NCBI GenBank assembly: GCA_023101725.1
Contig: JALJCO010010564.1
Location: 434,001-498,000 of the forward strand
DNA from: Atherinomorus stipes
Lineage: Eukaryota > Chordata > Actinopteri > Atheriniformes > Atherinidae
Length of the DNA stretch: 64,000 bases
Reading direction: 5' to 3'
Position numbers and translations under genes: made by a program
Shown here: positions 1 to 10,904 of the stretch, in pieces
How positions within the stretch are numbered: the first letter of the stretch is position 1
Layout: the number at the start of each line of letters is the position of its first letter
Notes under the pieces: generated by a model
Told to the model about the DNA's origin: nothing
The model's database searches: none
What the model saw: only the letters and a program-made list of their open reading frames with translations

Positions 1-1
1 A

Positions 2-913
2 CTTACTAAGAAAACAAAAGTAGCTTCCATTAACATCACTTTTTCTACAGAATACTCACCGCTGGCAGGCCAAGTTAAAAACATTGTTCTAAAGCATTGG
101 AACATCCCTAAGAGTGATCCATCACTGAACTCCATTAGTTCTGATCCTCCTTGCATTACTTTCAAACGATCCCACAACCTCAGAGACAGATTGGTTCATT
201 CTGATACTAAAAGACCATCTAAAATCACTCGTTGGCTTCCTAACCAGCCTACAGGATTCTATAGATGTGGAGATGTGGTCACTGTGCCCAAAGTTCCAAT
301 TCATCAGATCCAAAGTTCTTCCTTCATCTACGCACAGGAAAAAAAAATTCCTATCAAATCGTTTATTAATTGTAGCAGCACACATGTAGTTTCTTTACTG
401 AAATGTCCCTGTGGTCTGTTCTATGTGGGACAAACCAAAGAGCCTTGAAACCCGTATTTCAGAGCACAAGACTGCCATACATACACAAAATATAGACTAT
501 GCAATGGGCTCTATGCATGACTCCACTACTTCTTGAACCTAAGGTAGCTCTTTGTTTCCTGTCTTTCATAACTGGATGAACTGGTTAATCCAGGTGTGTC
601 AGGCCAGTTACTGAGATCAGACACACCTGGATTAATCAGTTCATCCAGTAATGAAAGACAGGAAACAAAGAGCTCCCTTAAGTTAAGGAAGTAGTGGAGT
701 CGTGCACAGAGCCTATTGCTCTCCATTATATTCAAGCCAACCATGGCTCTGCAGCATCTTTGAAGTTCTGGGGGGAATTGAAAAAGTTTCTCCCCCCTCC
801 AGAGCAAGTGATGTGACTAAGACTCTGCTTCGTAGAGAGGCATTTTGGATTCATACACTTAATTCAGTGGAACCCTTGGTACTAACGAAGAACTTAATCT
901 GTCATGTTTTTTG
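2..913 (+). pseudogene. Penelope-like element, RT C-terminus and GIY-YIG endonuclease
   Basis: The frame open from base 2 to 448 reads as the end of a Penelope-type reverse transcriptase followed by a GIY-YIG nuclease. Recognisable stretches are YSPLAGQVKNIVLKHW, SHNLRDRLVHS and CPCGLFYVGQTK, the last being the YVG part of the nuclease. A lost base near 440-448 shifts the frame; the next motif, LETRISEHKTAI (with the arginine and histidine expected after the YVG), is read one frame over at 449-505. A 209-bp MITE (506-714) then splits the domain. Coding similarity resumes after it: HYIQANHGSAASLKF and LLRREAFWIHTLNS, typical of the Penelope C-terminus. The 5' part lies outside the window. A non-functional copy; the family call is from motif recognition. 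Confidence 0.8.
506..714. mobile_element. Palindromic MITE, family M1 (copy 1)
   Basis: About 209 bp that is almost one perfect inverted repeat: the left half starts GGGCTCTATGCATGACTCC and the right half is its reverse complement, with a short spacer near 605-615. It interrupts the GIY-YIG coding sequence of a Penelope element. Two further copies occur at 43617-43752 (partial) and 57380-57590, all sharing the core TTAATCCAGGTGTG. It has no coding capacity. Flanks suggest a very short duplication (AT), but this is not certain. Confidence 0.8.
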
Positions 914-1330
914 TAAGATGTGGTCACCACTGTTCTGATGTTGCCTCCTTCATGTGGGTTTTTATGTAGTTTTTGTATTGTATATATCTAACTTTGTATA
1001 TATTTAACTTATGTTTAATTGCTCTATTTTCTATTGTATGTAAGCTTTTGGGAGTGTCAAGAGTGAACACAATGTTAGCTCCACCCTGATTTTGTTTTAA
1101 CCTATGGGCTTCTGACAAGGCATCCCTATACCTTCCAATTAACTCTTAACACCTGCTGTTGATTGTCTGTAATTGTTTGCCTGGTTGCAGTGTTCACTTG
1201 TGACTCTGATGAAGACACTGTTAGTGTCGAAACGTTCATTTCAGTCTTTATGGCTTGCCCAATAAAGCTGAAATCTATCAGTGAAGCTCCAGCCTTTTTT
1301 TCATTTTTCACCAGTTTGCTGTCCTGCTGC
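914..1330 (+). other. 3' untranslated tail of the Penelope-like element
   Basis: A/T-rich sequence directly after the Penelope C-terminus, ending with a hammerhead-like motif near 1206 and an AATAAA signal at about 1261. No frame here looks coding. The right boundary of the element is not defined. Confidence 0.5.
1206..1246 (+). ncRNA. Hammerhead-ribozyme-like core in the Penelope tail
   Basis: CTGATGA (1206-1212) is followed by a perfect 6-bp stem, GACACT/AGTGTC, with loop GTT (1214-1228) and then GAAA (1229-1232). This is the order and spacing of the conserved hammerhead core (CUGAUGA, stem II, GAAA). A GTC that could be the cleavage triplet lies at 1244-1246, but stem III is short and stem I is not convincing by eye. 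Penelope-like elements are known to carry hammerhead ribozymes. Activity of this copy is an inference. Confidence 0.4.
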
Positions 1331-1649
1331 GGTGGAGCTCCTGATCCAGCTACTTGATTGTTGGATGATGCGCATGTGTTCTGATTTAGTGAGCTATGTT
1401 TATCAGACAAGACAGCATTTAGAAAATAAATAAACTTACAGGTAATGACAAGGTTGTGCTCGCCTCCCTCTGCGTTGCTGCAGAAGTTTTCTTTTAAATC
1501 CATTTGTTTGAAAACACTGACCTGACTGCTCAGCAGTAGCCTACTCAGCTCCACTCACGCAGTTGAATCAGCGAGGGAGGGGGTCAGAGCTCTAAAATGC
1601 AACTGACTACGCCACCACAAGCTGCCATCTTGAAATCATGATGGTGATC
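1331..1649. other. No gene recognised
   Basis: Mixed-composition sequence with no supported coding frame. A 142-codon minus-strand open frame overlaps it but has no recognisable domain and lies partly over the Penelope tail. Confidence 0.4.
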
Positions 1650-1889
1650 GGCCGTAGTCCACACAGAGGCTTCAAGCAAAACCTGGAATAATCTAAAATC
1701 TTTGCAGTATTTTGTTTTTGCTTTGCATGAAAAATTTTCTTTTAAATCCACATCCAACATATCTGGAATCCAGGTCAGAGAACGACTGGGACCAGAAGAT
1801 AATTATTTTCTCCCCATTGACTTCCATTCATATTTTTTTGTCTTTCAGGTCCCATGGGGCTCAACCGAAGGGGTGACTTCGGCTCCCTA
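1650..1889. repeat. Half copy of palindromic TA-element M2
   Basis: The stretch from GTAGTCCACACAGAGGCTTC to CTTCGGCTCCCTA matches the right half of the full palindromic element at 41021-41737. Only one arm is present. It is followed (1918-2000) by a short degenerate array of AACATGTTTACAGCAGAAAT-like units, also seen at 39310-39430. Confidence 0.65.
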
Positions 1890-1917
1890 TAGACTTCCAT
1901 TTTAAAAAAGCCAACTT

Positions 1918-2000
1918 AACAGCAGAAATAAACATGTTCACAGCTGAAATAAACATGTTTACAGCAGAAATGAACATGTTTACAGCCTGTTTCAAAACAG
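1918..2000. repeat. Short array of ~20-26-bp units
   Basis: Three to four imperfect units built on ACAGCAGAAATAAACATGTT. A related array occurs at 39310-39430, and single units flank the repeat at 8215-8255. Confidence 0.6.
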
Positions 2001-2084
2001 TCAAGTTTATCTTCATGTCAACTGTGAGGGGGCAACTTTTTTTTGTATTACTCCATCTCAGACTCTCCAGGCATCAGTTAGCAT

Positions 2085-2144
2085 AGATGTAAGAAAAAAA
2101 GGGGGGACCAAAAGGGGGGGGGGGGGGGAAAGAAAGGAAGGAGA

Positions 2145-2179
<35 letters not shown>

Positions 2180-2188
2180 AAAAGGAGG

Positions 2189-2230
<42 letters not shown>

Positions 2231-2232
2231 CG

Positions 2233-2267
<35 letters not shown>

Positions 2268-2467
2268 AAAAAGAAAAAAGGAAAAAGAGAAAAGAGGGAA
2301 GGCCCCCCAGGGGAGAGAAAGAGAAAAAAAAAAAGGGGGGGGGGAGGGGGGGGGGGAGGGGAAGAGAAAATACAAACAAAAAAACAAAAAAAAGGAAAGA
2401 AAAAAAAAAAAAAAGCAGAAAAAAAAAAAAAAAAACGGGAGGGAGGGAGGAGAGAGGGGGGGGGAAG

Positions 2468-2499
<32 letters not shown>

Positions 2500-3411
2500 A
2501 AAAAGAAGAGAAAAAAAAAAAAAGGAAAAGAAAAAACATAAGAAAGAAAAAATGGGGATAAATAGGGGGAAAAGGAGGAAGGGAGTGAGAAAAGAAAGAA
2601 GAAGGAAGAAAAAAAAGAAAAAAAAAATTCTACCTGTCTCGGGGGGGAAAAAAAGAAAAAAAGTAATACATAAAAAGAAAATAGAAAAAAAAAAAAAAAA
2701 GAAAAGAAAATAATAAAAAAAAAAGAAGGAAAAAGGAAAGAAAAAAAAGACCCGGACGAAGAAACTCCATATAAAAAGAGTGGTCCCTCCGGAGAGAGGA
2801 AAAAAAGGGAAAAGAAGGGAGAAAAAGGAGGGAAAAAACTTCCAAAACTTGTCGCAGAGGAGAGGGGGAGAGGACGAAAGAGGGGGGGAAAAGGGGAGGG
2901 GCGGAAGGGGGGGGGCAAGGGGGTGGAAAGTAGGGGAGAGGAGGGTTGAGGGGGGGGGTTGGGGGGGGGGAGGGAACTAAGGGGAGAAGGATGGGGATGA
3001 GAAAGAAAGAGGAAAGAAAAAAAAATAATTTTTTCTAAAGATATTTTTTATAAAAAAGAAAAAAAAAAAAGAAAAAAAAAAAAAAAAGGGAAGAAGGAGG
3101 AGAAAAAGGCAGGAAAACGAGAAAAGAAACGGAAGCGAAAAAGGAAAAAAAAAGAAGAAGAAGAGAAAAAAAGAAAAAGAGAAAAAGAAGGAAAAGATTA
3201 GAAAAGGAAAGTAAAGTATACTACAATACCAGACAACATCATCCGAAAAAAAAAAACGGCATCCAGCCAAAAAAGAAGGGAAGGAAAAGAAGGGAGAAAA
3301 AAAAATAAAAAAATAGAAAAAAAAAAAAAAATATAGAAAAAAAAGAAATATTGAAAAAACCAAGAAGAAAAAAAAAAAAAAAAAAAAGGAGGAAAGAAGA
3401 AAAAAGAAGAA

Positions 3412-3445
<34 letters not shown>

Positions 3446-3600
3446 AAAAACGAAAAGCGGGCGGGGGAGGCACGGGAGAAGGGAGGGGGAGAAAGTGGGG
3501 CAGGGGAGAGAGGAGGAGGAAAAGAGAGAAAAAGGAAGAAAAAAGAAAGCTTTAGAGAACAAAAAAAAGGAGAAGAAAAAAAAAGAATAAAAAAAAAATT
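2085..3600. repeat. 1.5-kb polypurine (A/G) tract
   Basis: Over about 1.5 kb the plus strand is almost only A and G, in long homopolymer runs of both bases, with a few small mixed islands (around 2627-2640, 2750-2790, 3210-3270). Long open frames on the minus strand are artefacts: they translate to runs of F, P and S. It is either a real polypurine satellite or a poorly resolved long-read consensus of a GA-rich microsatellite. Confidence 0.85.
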
Positions 3601-3990
3601 AAAGTTCATCAGAAAAAGACTGACCACAAGTGTTTGGAAAGGTTGCAGGACACAGCTGCTTCTCTCTGAAAGAACATGGCAGCAGGGTCTCTGCTGGCAA
3701 AGCCGCATATGAACAAACAAGACTTCTGGAACAATGTCAGACAAACAAGACCAAAAAATAAGCTGTTTGGTCAGACTGCAGGAAAAAAAAAAAAACCTGG
3801 ATACCAAAGTGGTCTAGAATCAGATGTGGGTCCCTCCGTCCAATAGCTAAAGCTTGTCTGAAACTGGATTATGCAACAGGACAGTGATGCAAACCCATCA
3901 GAAGATCTACAACAGAATGACTGAGAGGAGAAGAATCAGAGTGCTGACATGATACAGTCAAAGTCCAGACCTCCATCTGGTTCTACAGTC
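3601..3990 (+). pseudogene. Tc1-like transposase relic
   Basis: Directly after the polypurine tract the plus strand reads KNMAAGSLLAKPHMNKQDFW, then NNVRQT and KLFGQTA. This follows the Tc1/mariner transposase stretch around the first catalytic aspartate (family pattern FW..VLWTDETK..LFG); here the LWTDE motif itself is lost. Further on, WIMQQDSDANPS recalls the MQQDNDPKH segment with the second aspartate, then SKSRPP. Stops and frameshifts are frequent and no terminal repeats are seen, so this is an old fragment. Confidence 0.55.
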
Positions 3991-4004
3991 TGTTGAATTA
4001 TAGG

Positions 4005-5404
4005 TAGGGATGGACATATCGATACCCTGGAGTCAATACCTCGATACCAGCCAGACAAAATATTGGAATCAAACTCTTATAGGTATCGCAGTACCACTGT
4101 AGAGATACAAAACGTCATTTGTTTTCACTTCCAAGAGTTTCAAGCAATGATATGATAAAGGCAGCCAGATTCTAGCTTCTGTATCACATGATGGTGGTAG
4201 CCTATCAGATTCTTGCTTCTGTATCACATGATGGTAGTAGCCTATCAGGTTCTTGCTTCTGTGTCACATGATGGTGGTAGCCTATCAGATTCTTGCTTCT
4301 GTATCACATGATGGTAGTAGCCTATCAGGTTCTAGCTTCTGTGTCACATGATGGTGGTAGCCTATCAGGTTCTAGGTTCTGTATCACATGATGGTGGTAG
4401 CCTATCAGATTCTTGCTTCTGTATCACATGATGGAGTAGCCTATCTAGCTTCTGTATCACATGATGGTGGAAGTAAAGTTCTAGTTCTGTATCACATGAT
4501 GGGTAGCCTATCTGCTTCTGTATCATATGATGGTGGTAGCCTATCAGATTTTTGCTTCTGTATCACATGATGGTGGTAGCCTATCAGGTTCTAGCTTCTG
4601 TGTCACATGATGGTGGTAGCCTATCATATTCTAGTCTCTGTTCACATGATGGGGAGCGGCTGCTCTGTATCACATGATGGTGGAAGCCTATCAGATTCTT
4701 GCTTCTGTATCACATGATGGTGGTAGCCTATCAGGTTCTAGTCTCTGTATCACATGATGGTGGAAGCCTATCAGGTTCTAGTCTCTGTATCACATGATGG
4801 TGGAAGCCCATCAGGTTCTGGGGGTAGCCTACAGTTCCTCTGTATCACATAATGGTGGTAGCCTAACAGATTCTAGCTTCTGTATCACATGATGGTGGTA
4901 GCCTAACAGATTCTAGCTTCTGTATCACATGATGGTGGTAGCCTATCAGATGTCACGATGATGCTGCTACTGTTAGTGGTAATGATGTTATTTTGGTATC
5001 TTTCAGAAATTTAATGCAGGTTATTTTTGTTTGTTTTGGTAAATTTATAATATTACTTTGACATTTTATATTTGAATATTTTTTCCTGAATAAATTTAAA
5101 TAATCTTAGCCTGTACTAAAGTTATTTGATAATAGAAAAAAAACCTTTCAATCTTATTTTTGTTTCATTTACTCATCAATATAATTTATTATTGTTTTAA
5201 AAGCATTTTGTTCCAGTACTTCTGTTCTTAAGTTTTACTTATATCTAATATTACCCTTGCATTCAAGATTTTAATGCAAACTGTACAATCATGTGATTTT
5301 CTTTTAAGGAACAAAAGTATCAGCATTGATTTCAGTATTGATTAAAAAGCCATAAACTACTTGCATTTTATCGACAGGAAAAATTTCTGTATCAGCTGTC
5401 CCTA
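4005..5404. mobile_element. hAT-like non-autonomous element with internal minisatellite
   Basis: The left end TAGGGATGGACATATCGATA and the right end CTGTATCAGCTGTCCCTA give short hAT-like termini (TAGGG...CCCTA). Flanking octamers ATTATAGG (3997-4004) and ATAATGGG (5405-5412) match at 6 of 8 positions, consistent with a decayed 8-bp target-site duplication. The interior is a 40-bp minisatellite followed by A/T-rich unique DNA; no transposase is seen. Confidence 0.5.
4165..4950. repeat. 40-bp minisatellite, about 20 units
   Basis: Tandem units built on TATCACATGATGGTGGTAGC plus CTATCAGATTCTTGCTTCTG. Most units are 40 bp; a cluster near 4430-4530 and 4650-4680 has shortened units. Two unit variants (TCTGTATCAC and TCTGTGTCAC) alternate in the first part, suggesting expansion of a two-unit block. 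Confidence 0.9.
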
Positions 5405-5690
5405 ATAATGGGGTGACTTAGTTTTCCACACACTTATACTACATTTTGGTTCATTTTTAATTTAATAGAAAATAATCCAGTATGCTGTGTCATGTGGTGT
5501 TGTTTACTGGGGCTGTATTTATCTCATATTAATACCTGGAGAGGATCAGAGGATATATCATTATGTTCTTATAAGTAAAACCTGAGTTTATGAAGCGGGT
5601 GTCCTTTTTTTCACCCACAAAAAAACATGTTTTGTTTGGACACATCAATAAAACATCCATTCAATAATAAAGGGGGAGGAGGTTATCATT
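5405..5690. other. No feature recognised
   Basis: A/T-rich sequence without coding potential or obvious repeat structure. Confidence 0.4.
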
Positions 5691-6180
5691 ATTCATGAAC
5701 CGTCACTCAAGAAATATAAGCAAATTTTACACTTCCATTTAACTCCATTATTATGCGCACGGTGACAGCACACAAAGGAATCCCTGATGATTGCTTTATG
5801 TTTCCGTCCAGCGGCTTTTCTCTCATAACTTATGATTGCCAATAAAGACTTATTGTTAATGCTTGAAATGCTTCAGTGCGACCGAATGGGAAGCAGCTAA
5901 TGTCCTTCTGTTATTGTTTGTGCATTTATATTGACGGGCACTCAATTGCTTTCACATACTTATCTGAAGATTAACAGTACAATTGCTGCTTGGCACAAGT
6001 GGAGCACTTTTTCCAGTTCAGATATACTGACACTGTGGTCTAAATTATCTCTGTTGTGATAGCGCTGCTTCTCTCCTTGTTTGCTTAATTTATAGTTTGT
6101 TGTGGGTTGTTACAATTAGTTGTTCTTGCAATTAGAGCCTTGGCTGGAAATGCTGTTAGCGAGAGACAAGAGTTAAGCTT
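5690..6180. promoter_or_regulatory. Candidate conserved non-coding element
   Basis: A block of non-repetitive, balanced-composition DNA with no open frame, low in simple repeats and containing several homeodomain-type ATTA/TAAT cores (for example CAATTAG, GTTAATGC). It contrasts with the TE debris on both sides. This is an inference from texture only; conservation was not tested. Confidence 0.25.
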
Positions 6181-6714
6181 TTTTTGCCTCTAGCTAAATA
6201 AGACAAGAATGTACCTGTCAGTGGTTAAGACTTTTAAATGAAATGCAAAAAACTGAAGCTTTAGAGTCAAAGTAGCCAAAATAGTGGTAGAGATGATGAT
6301 GTTGTAACAATGTAGCCTACCTGATAAAAACTTAATTTAAGTGTCAGTAAGAGAAATACTGAAACATTTGGAGATATCGTGAATGTAGCACTCAGTTTAA
6401 ATCAGGATTTAAAAGCTCTTCATGGGTCACTTGGGGTTTGAGATTTACAGGATAGGCTTTATAGCTGGTGCACAGTTTCCTCCTCTGGGCCTAAATACTT
6501 AGCACATGGTGGGCATGAAGCTGCTGAAGTCCATAACCTGAATTCAGATGCTGCTGCTATGATGGAATCAATGAACTCGTCCAACGATGACAGCAAAATG
6601 GCTCTAATCTACAGCCAAACGTTTGGAGCTGAAGCATCAGTAAACGCCTGATGAACAAAGAGGATAAGCCAATTTATAAAAATAATTATCGAGCTAAGGA
6701 GACCAACAGATTGC
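6181..6714. other. No feature recognised
   Basis: Unique-looking sequence. A segment near 6690-6720 resembles the retroelement sequence also present at 15780-15800 (ACCAACAGATTG...ATC). Confidence 0.35.
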
Positions 6715-6982
6715 ATCAGATCTTGTTTTTGATTCAATCCTTCACCCTGAGCACCCTTCCAATAATAGTACAGATTTGAAACATGTACATTGTTAAAAGT
6801 AGTGGACCAAGAACAGAACCTTGAGGAACTCCATAACGAACTCTGGTGTGGGAAGAAGACTCAGAATTTACATGAACAAACTGGAATCTGCTGGATTAAC
6901 ATGACTTAAACCAGCCTGATGCAATAACATGTTTACACTTCTGTAAACAGAATGTTGTGTTCAATGGGACCGATTGCAGCAC
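6715..6982 (-). pseudogene. LINE reverse transcriptase fragment (L2-like)
   Basis: On the minus strand one frame gives RYGVPQGSVLGPLLLTMYMF, the motif B region of a non-LTR reverse transcriptase, preceded by FVHVNSESSSHTRV. In another frame SAAIGPIEHNILF resembles the FDTIDHNILL motif A region. The piece ends exactly where the Harbinger terminal repeat begins (6984), so the Harbinger appears to have inserted into this LINE. Several frameshifts and stops; only about 90 codons survive. Confidence 0.75.
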
Positions 6983-7639
6983 TGGGGTCTGTTGCACGAA
7001 GCAGGTTTAATGAAAACCCTGAGTTGTTTAACCCTGAAATTAGGGAAACTCTGAGTTTTCCGTTACACACAGGTAGGTAACTCAACCCAGGGAAAGAGGA
7101 GGAACTCCAGCCTGTTTCACGAATAGGGGTAACTCAAACCCTCGGTCAGTTACCATAGTAACATACTCTTTTAAACTAACCTGGTCGGGAGCAGGTTTGT
7201 TTTCATAAACCCAGAGTTTCTCTCTGACTCCGCCCTCTTTCACCTGTACACGGTATTCTATTTCCTCATTCTTTTATAGTCAGTGGACATCTTGTTTTTT
7301 TTTTTTGGACAGAGTTCTGTCAGCATCGCATGTCCTTTCATTGATGATCCAGTGGATAAAGGCGCAGAATTAATGTGCAGAGAATTAAATAGGCCTATTT
7401 GTCGGGAAATTATAATCAGATGTCCTTGCTTTTCTGGACAATCATCTTTTTGAGCTGTACCAATTCACATCACAATTCATCATCTACATTAACTCACTGG
7501 CTGCCAATCACGTGTTTCCACGTTAATTAAGGGTTTTAATCGTGCGCACCTAATCTGTGGTAGCGGGAAGAGGGATAGAGGGAGGGAGGAGTAGAGAGAC
7601 GTTTCTGCTCTATAGATGGGTTTCTGAGCAACATCACAG

Positions 7640-8330
7640 ATAGGATGCGCACCATAGACTGTATATAATTACTGGACGTAGCTTCCGGTCTATTCTGAAT
7701 AGAGAAATGTGAAGCCAGGTGGGCGTGTCTTACCGTCGCCATCTTGCCGTGTCACGTACGTCGTCACTCCAGGAAAATCCTAAAATGGGCACAGCGCGGC
7801 CGCGGGGCAAATGATTGACAGCTGACGTACTGTGGGCTAAACGCTAACTGAGCTAACACGAAACTAAGAGGAGCTAACAAAGATAAGCCCCCTAAGCGGG
7901 GGTGACCGCTTAGGGGGTAAGCGGTTAAGGTAAGACATGCTTAGACTTGCAATTCGCTGACTAAACACCGCCGTTGTGCGACTCTGCTACAAACTGAGAC
8001 CTTATTAAGAGCAAAGAAGGAGCTAACTAGGAGCCTCCGGTCGGCAGGCGGAGCTTCCGGTCTGCCGCATGCAATCATAAGGACACGCCCTTAATTATGT
8101 GTAATTTGAAGAATAAATAACATCTAAACGAATGAGTTATAAAAAAATTCACCCCCCTCACAGTTGACATGAAGGTAAACTTGACCTAATAAACCTAAAA
8201 TGATTTTTTGAACCAGGCTGTAAACCTGTTCATTTCTGCTGTGAAGTTGGCGTTTTTAACATGGGAGTCTATGGGGATTTGCTCGCTCTTGGAGCCAGCC
8301 CCTAGCGGATGAAGGGAGGATTACACTATT
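7640..8330. repeat. Dispersed repeat family R1 (inside the Harbinger gap)
   Basis: Begins near ACCATAGACTGTATATAATT and contains GCTAACTGAGCTAACACGAA and CAGTTGACATGAAGG. The segment 7790-8110 matches 39950-40225 in inverted orientation, and 8150-8255 matches the reverse complement of 1910-2030. Probably a non-autonomous DNA element whose ends are not resolved. Confidence 0.55.
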
Positions 8331-9590
8331 TGCAACAAGGAAGCGAGCTTCACTGTTCTGAGGCGGAGTTTGCCCCTTGATGCGCACGCATCCAGGGGGC
8401 AAAAAAACAGAGGAAAAGCATTATTGAACTATGAGAAGATGTGTGTTTTACATACAAAACTCGACTTTTAATGCAGATTAGGTCAAGATATGACGTGAAA
8501 GTGTCGGGGAAATATAATGTTTGAGTCCTGGTATTTGTTCGGTTGCAAAAATCAAAACATTAATGCATGTGAACAGTTAAAAATGGTGAAAATAGGACAG
8601 TAGGCGTGACTGATCTTCAGAAAACACTCCCAGATAACTTATTCCGGTTCAGACTATGATTTATTTAGTCTTTCACCATGGTCACATGTAGGATTAAATC
8701 ACGGCGGAGGCAGAAATTATTCCCGTATTCTAGTGGGAAGACTGTAATAGCAGCATCATTGCCACGATCGGCTACATGACATAAACTGTAAATAGTGTGT
8801 GTGACAGCCGTCCTCTGCTGCTTAGACACGAACTTAAAAAAGAAGAAACTGATTGTGGAGCCGTTTACGAACGTTCACGTGGCATTTAGTACGAAGTACA
8901 GGGGTCGTAAATCACATGGCGTTTGAGTTCATACTGTTAGCTTGCTAGCAGTTAGCTAGTCTGTCTACTGTCCACCACGATCTCATACACAATAAAGCAG
9001 AACGTTACACAAGCAGCGAAACTTACCGACAGCAATGCGTGTTAGTCCCTAACAGTTGGAATCAGCTCCTTTCCAAACGTAGTGATGATGTCATCTTTGC
9101 CTGGTTTAATCCCAAACTAGTGAAAGTTTCTCCTGTATGGAGGAGGTGAGGACGACACCGGAGCTGAACTGAACCTGCTGCAGGCTGCAGATTGTTGTGG
9201 CCTCTTTTGGTTTTAACAAAGAGTCTAAACGAAAGTTTAAGCCAAAGTTTGGTTTCTATCTCAGGTTTTTCAGGCAAATTTCAAATGAGGTCCAACACGA
9301 ATAATATCCATGTTTTAACAAGAAAAATGCCGTTTCCGGGTGATGACTCTCTTGCCAAGTTAGTGTAATGGTGATAGAAATATAACACAGCAACGCAGCG
9401 TCGGTATTTTGTTATTCGTCATCAAAATACAGATTTATTCAATATAATTTAAAACACAACGATCTCTGTTAGTTTCGTCGGGTTACTTTACATTTTTATG
9501 AATGATATGAGTGCGTGTTTGGCCGTAGACTCCAATACAAAACACGGGCTTTTTGCCCCCTGGTTGCGCGCGCAACTGCCAATGTTTGTA
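8331..9590. repeat. Repeat DNA with inverted GC-rich hairpins, no gene
   Basis: Two hairpin-like motifs in inverted orientation (GCGCACGCATCCAGGGGGC at about 8380-8398 and TGCCCCCTGGTTGCGCGCGC at about 9555-9574) bracket about 1.2 kb with no recognisable coding frame. Likely a non-autonomous element. Confidence 0.35.
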
Positions 9591-9830
9591 AACGGGAAAC
9601 CCATCTATGTTTCTGCCAAATATTATGTTGTGAAACAAACTTGTTGTGGCTTATTCAGCTAGTAAATAATTATTTTGCCACCAAAACTCTTTTCTCAGTG
9701 TTGTATTTGTTGTTTCATAGAAGTAAACAGCTGATCAGATGATGAAGGTGTTACTAAAGTAAAAAAAAATTGGCATCAAAGACACTTTTCCAGTTGAAGC
9801 AGACCTCAGCATTCAAAGCTAGTGAGAAAC
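9590..9830. repeat. Dispersed repeat R2 (copy 1)
   Basis: Matches 40470-40670 in inverted orientation (for example ACTCTTTTCTCAGTGTTG and CAGATGATGAAGGTGTTACT). Confidence 0.65.
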
Positions 9831-9890
9831 GGGATATGAGAAACGGGAGCTTTCTCTACAATGTCGGGGATACGGAGCATCTCAGTAAAT

Positions 9891-10114
9891 CAGGGGTGCC
9901 CAAGTCCAGTCCTCGAGAGCTACTGTCCTGAACATTTTGGTTGCATCCCTTCTCCAACACACCTGCATCAAATGAATGGCTCGTTACCAAGCCTCTGCAG
10001 AGCTGAATGACATGTGCATGAGGGAATTAGCAATTTGATTCAGGTGTGTTGGGGAGGGTTTGCTCTAAGAAATGCAGGATAGTAGATCTCCAGGACCGGA
10101 CTTGGGCACTCCTA
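9891..10114. mobile_element. hAT MITE with exact 8-bp target-site duplication
   Basis: 224 bp with termini CAGGGGTGCCCAAGTCC and GGACTTGGGCACTCCTA, flanked by identical octamers CAGTAAAT at 9883-9890 and 10115-10122. It sits inside the Harbinger transposase sequence between the codons for EHLSK and STMYR; removing it with one octamer restores the frame. Confidence 0.92.
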
Positions 10115-10904
10115 CAGTAAATCAACCATGTACAGGGCAATTAGAAAAGCTTCCCTGGCTCTGAAACAGCTTTTGCCAGTCTTTGTCGTTTTTCCTGATC
10201 ACAAACCTGTCAGTCAGAGTCATAAACGAGTTCCACAGGATTGCAGTTGAAATCATATTCTGCTGACACTGTGCTGCAGCCTAATGAGTGGAAATAGTCA
10301 TTTTAATATCTTTCAGGCTTTCCCAGTGTTGTAGGCTACATTGATGGAACGCACATCCCCGTCACAGCTCGCTCACACAATGAAGCAGATTATGTGAATA
10401 GGAAGTCCGTTCACAGCATCAATGTGCAGTTAGGTTCAGCATGTTAAAAACTGCATTACAAGTCAACATCTGTCATTCTCTGCTATGTCAAGATCATATG
10501 TGATGCTGCATATATCATTACCAATGTAGAGGCCATGTGGCCAGGGTCGGTGCATGACTCAAGGATTAATCATGAGGCCAATCTGAGCAACAGACTGCAA
10601 CGTGGTAAGCATCCTAAAGATTTTCACAGTACTCTGTCTCCCTCCATTAATACACACTCATGTATCCACTGTACATTACAGGAGAGTTTGATGGCCTTCT
10701 GCTGGGTGACTGGTTACCCATGCCAACCATGGCTGATGACCCCATACCCTGACCCTGAACCAGGCCCCCAACAGAACGTCAGTTGGGCTCACTGTAGAAC
10801 AAAAGCCCGGGTGGAGGTGACCATAGGCCTGCTGAAAGCCCATTTCCAGTGCCTGCGTCACCTCAGGGTGCCGCCTGAGAGGACCAAGATTTGTGATATG
10901 AGAG

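Noticed and set aside
1126..1554. 142-codon minus-strand ORF as a gene
   Set aside because: Overlaps the Penelope tail in antisense and has no recognisable domain or splice context.
2058..3807. Long minus-strand ORFs of 90-286 codons rich in F, P and S
   Set aside because: They are translations of the polypurine tract and have no sequence complexity.
4165..4950. CRISPR-like spacing of repeats
   Set aside because: Units are directly adjacent with no unique spacers, and the genome is eukaryotic.
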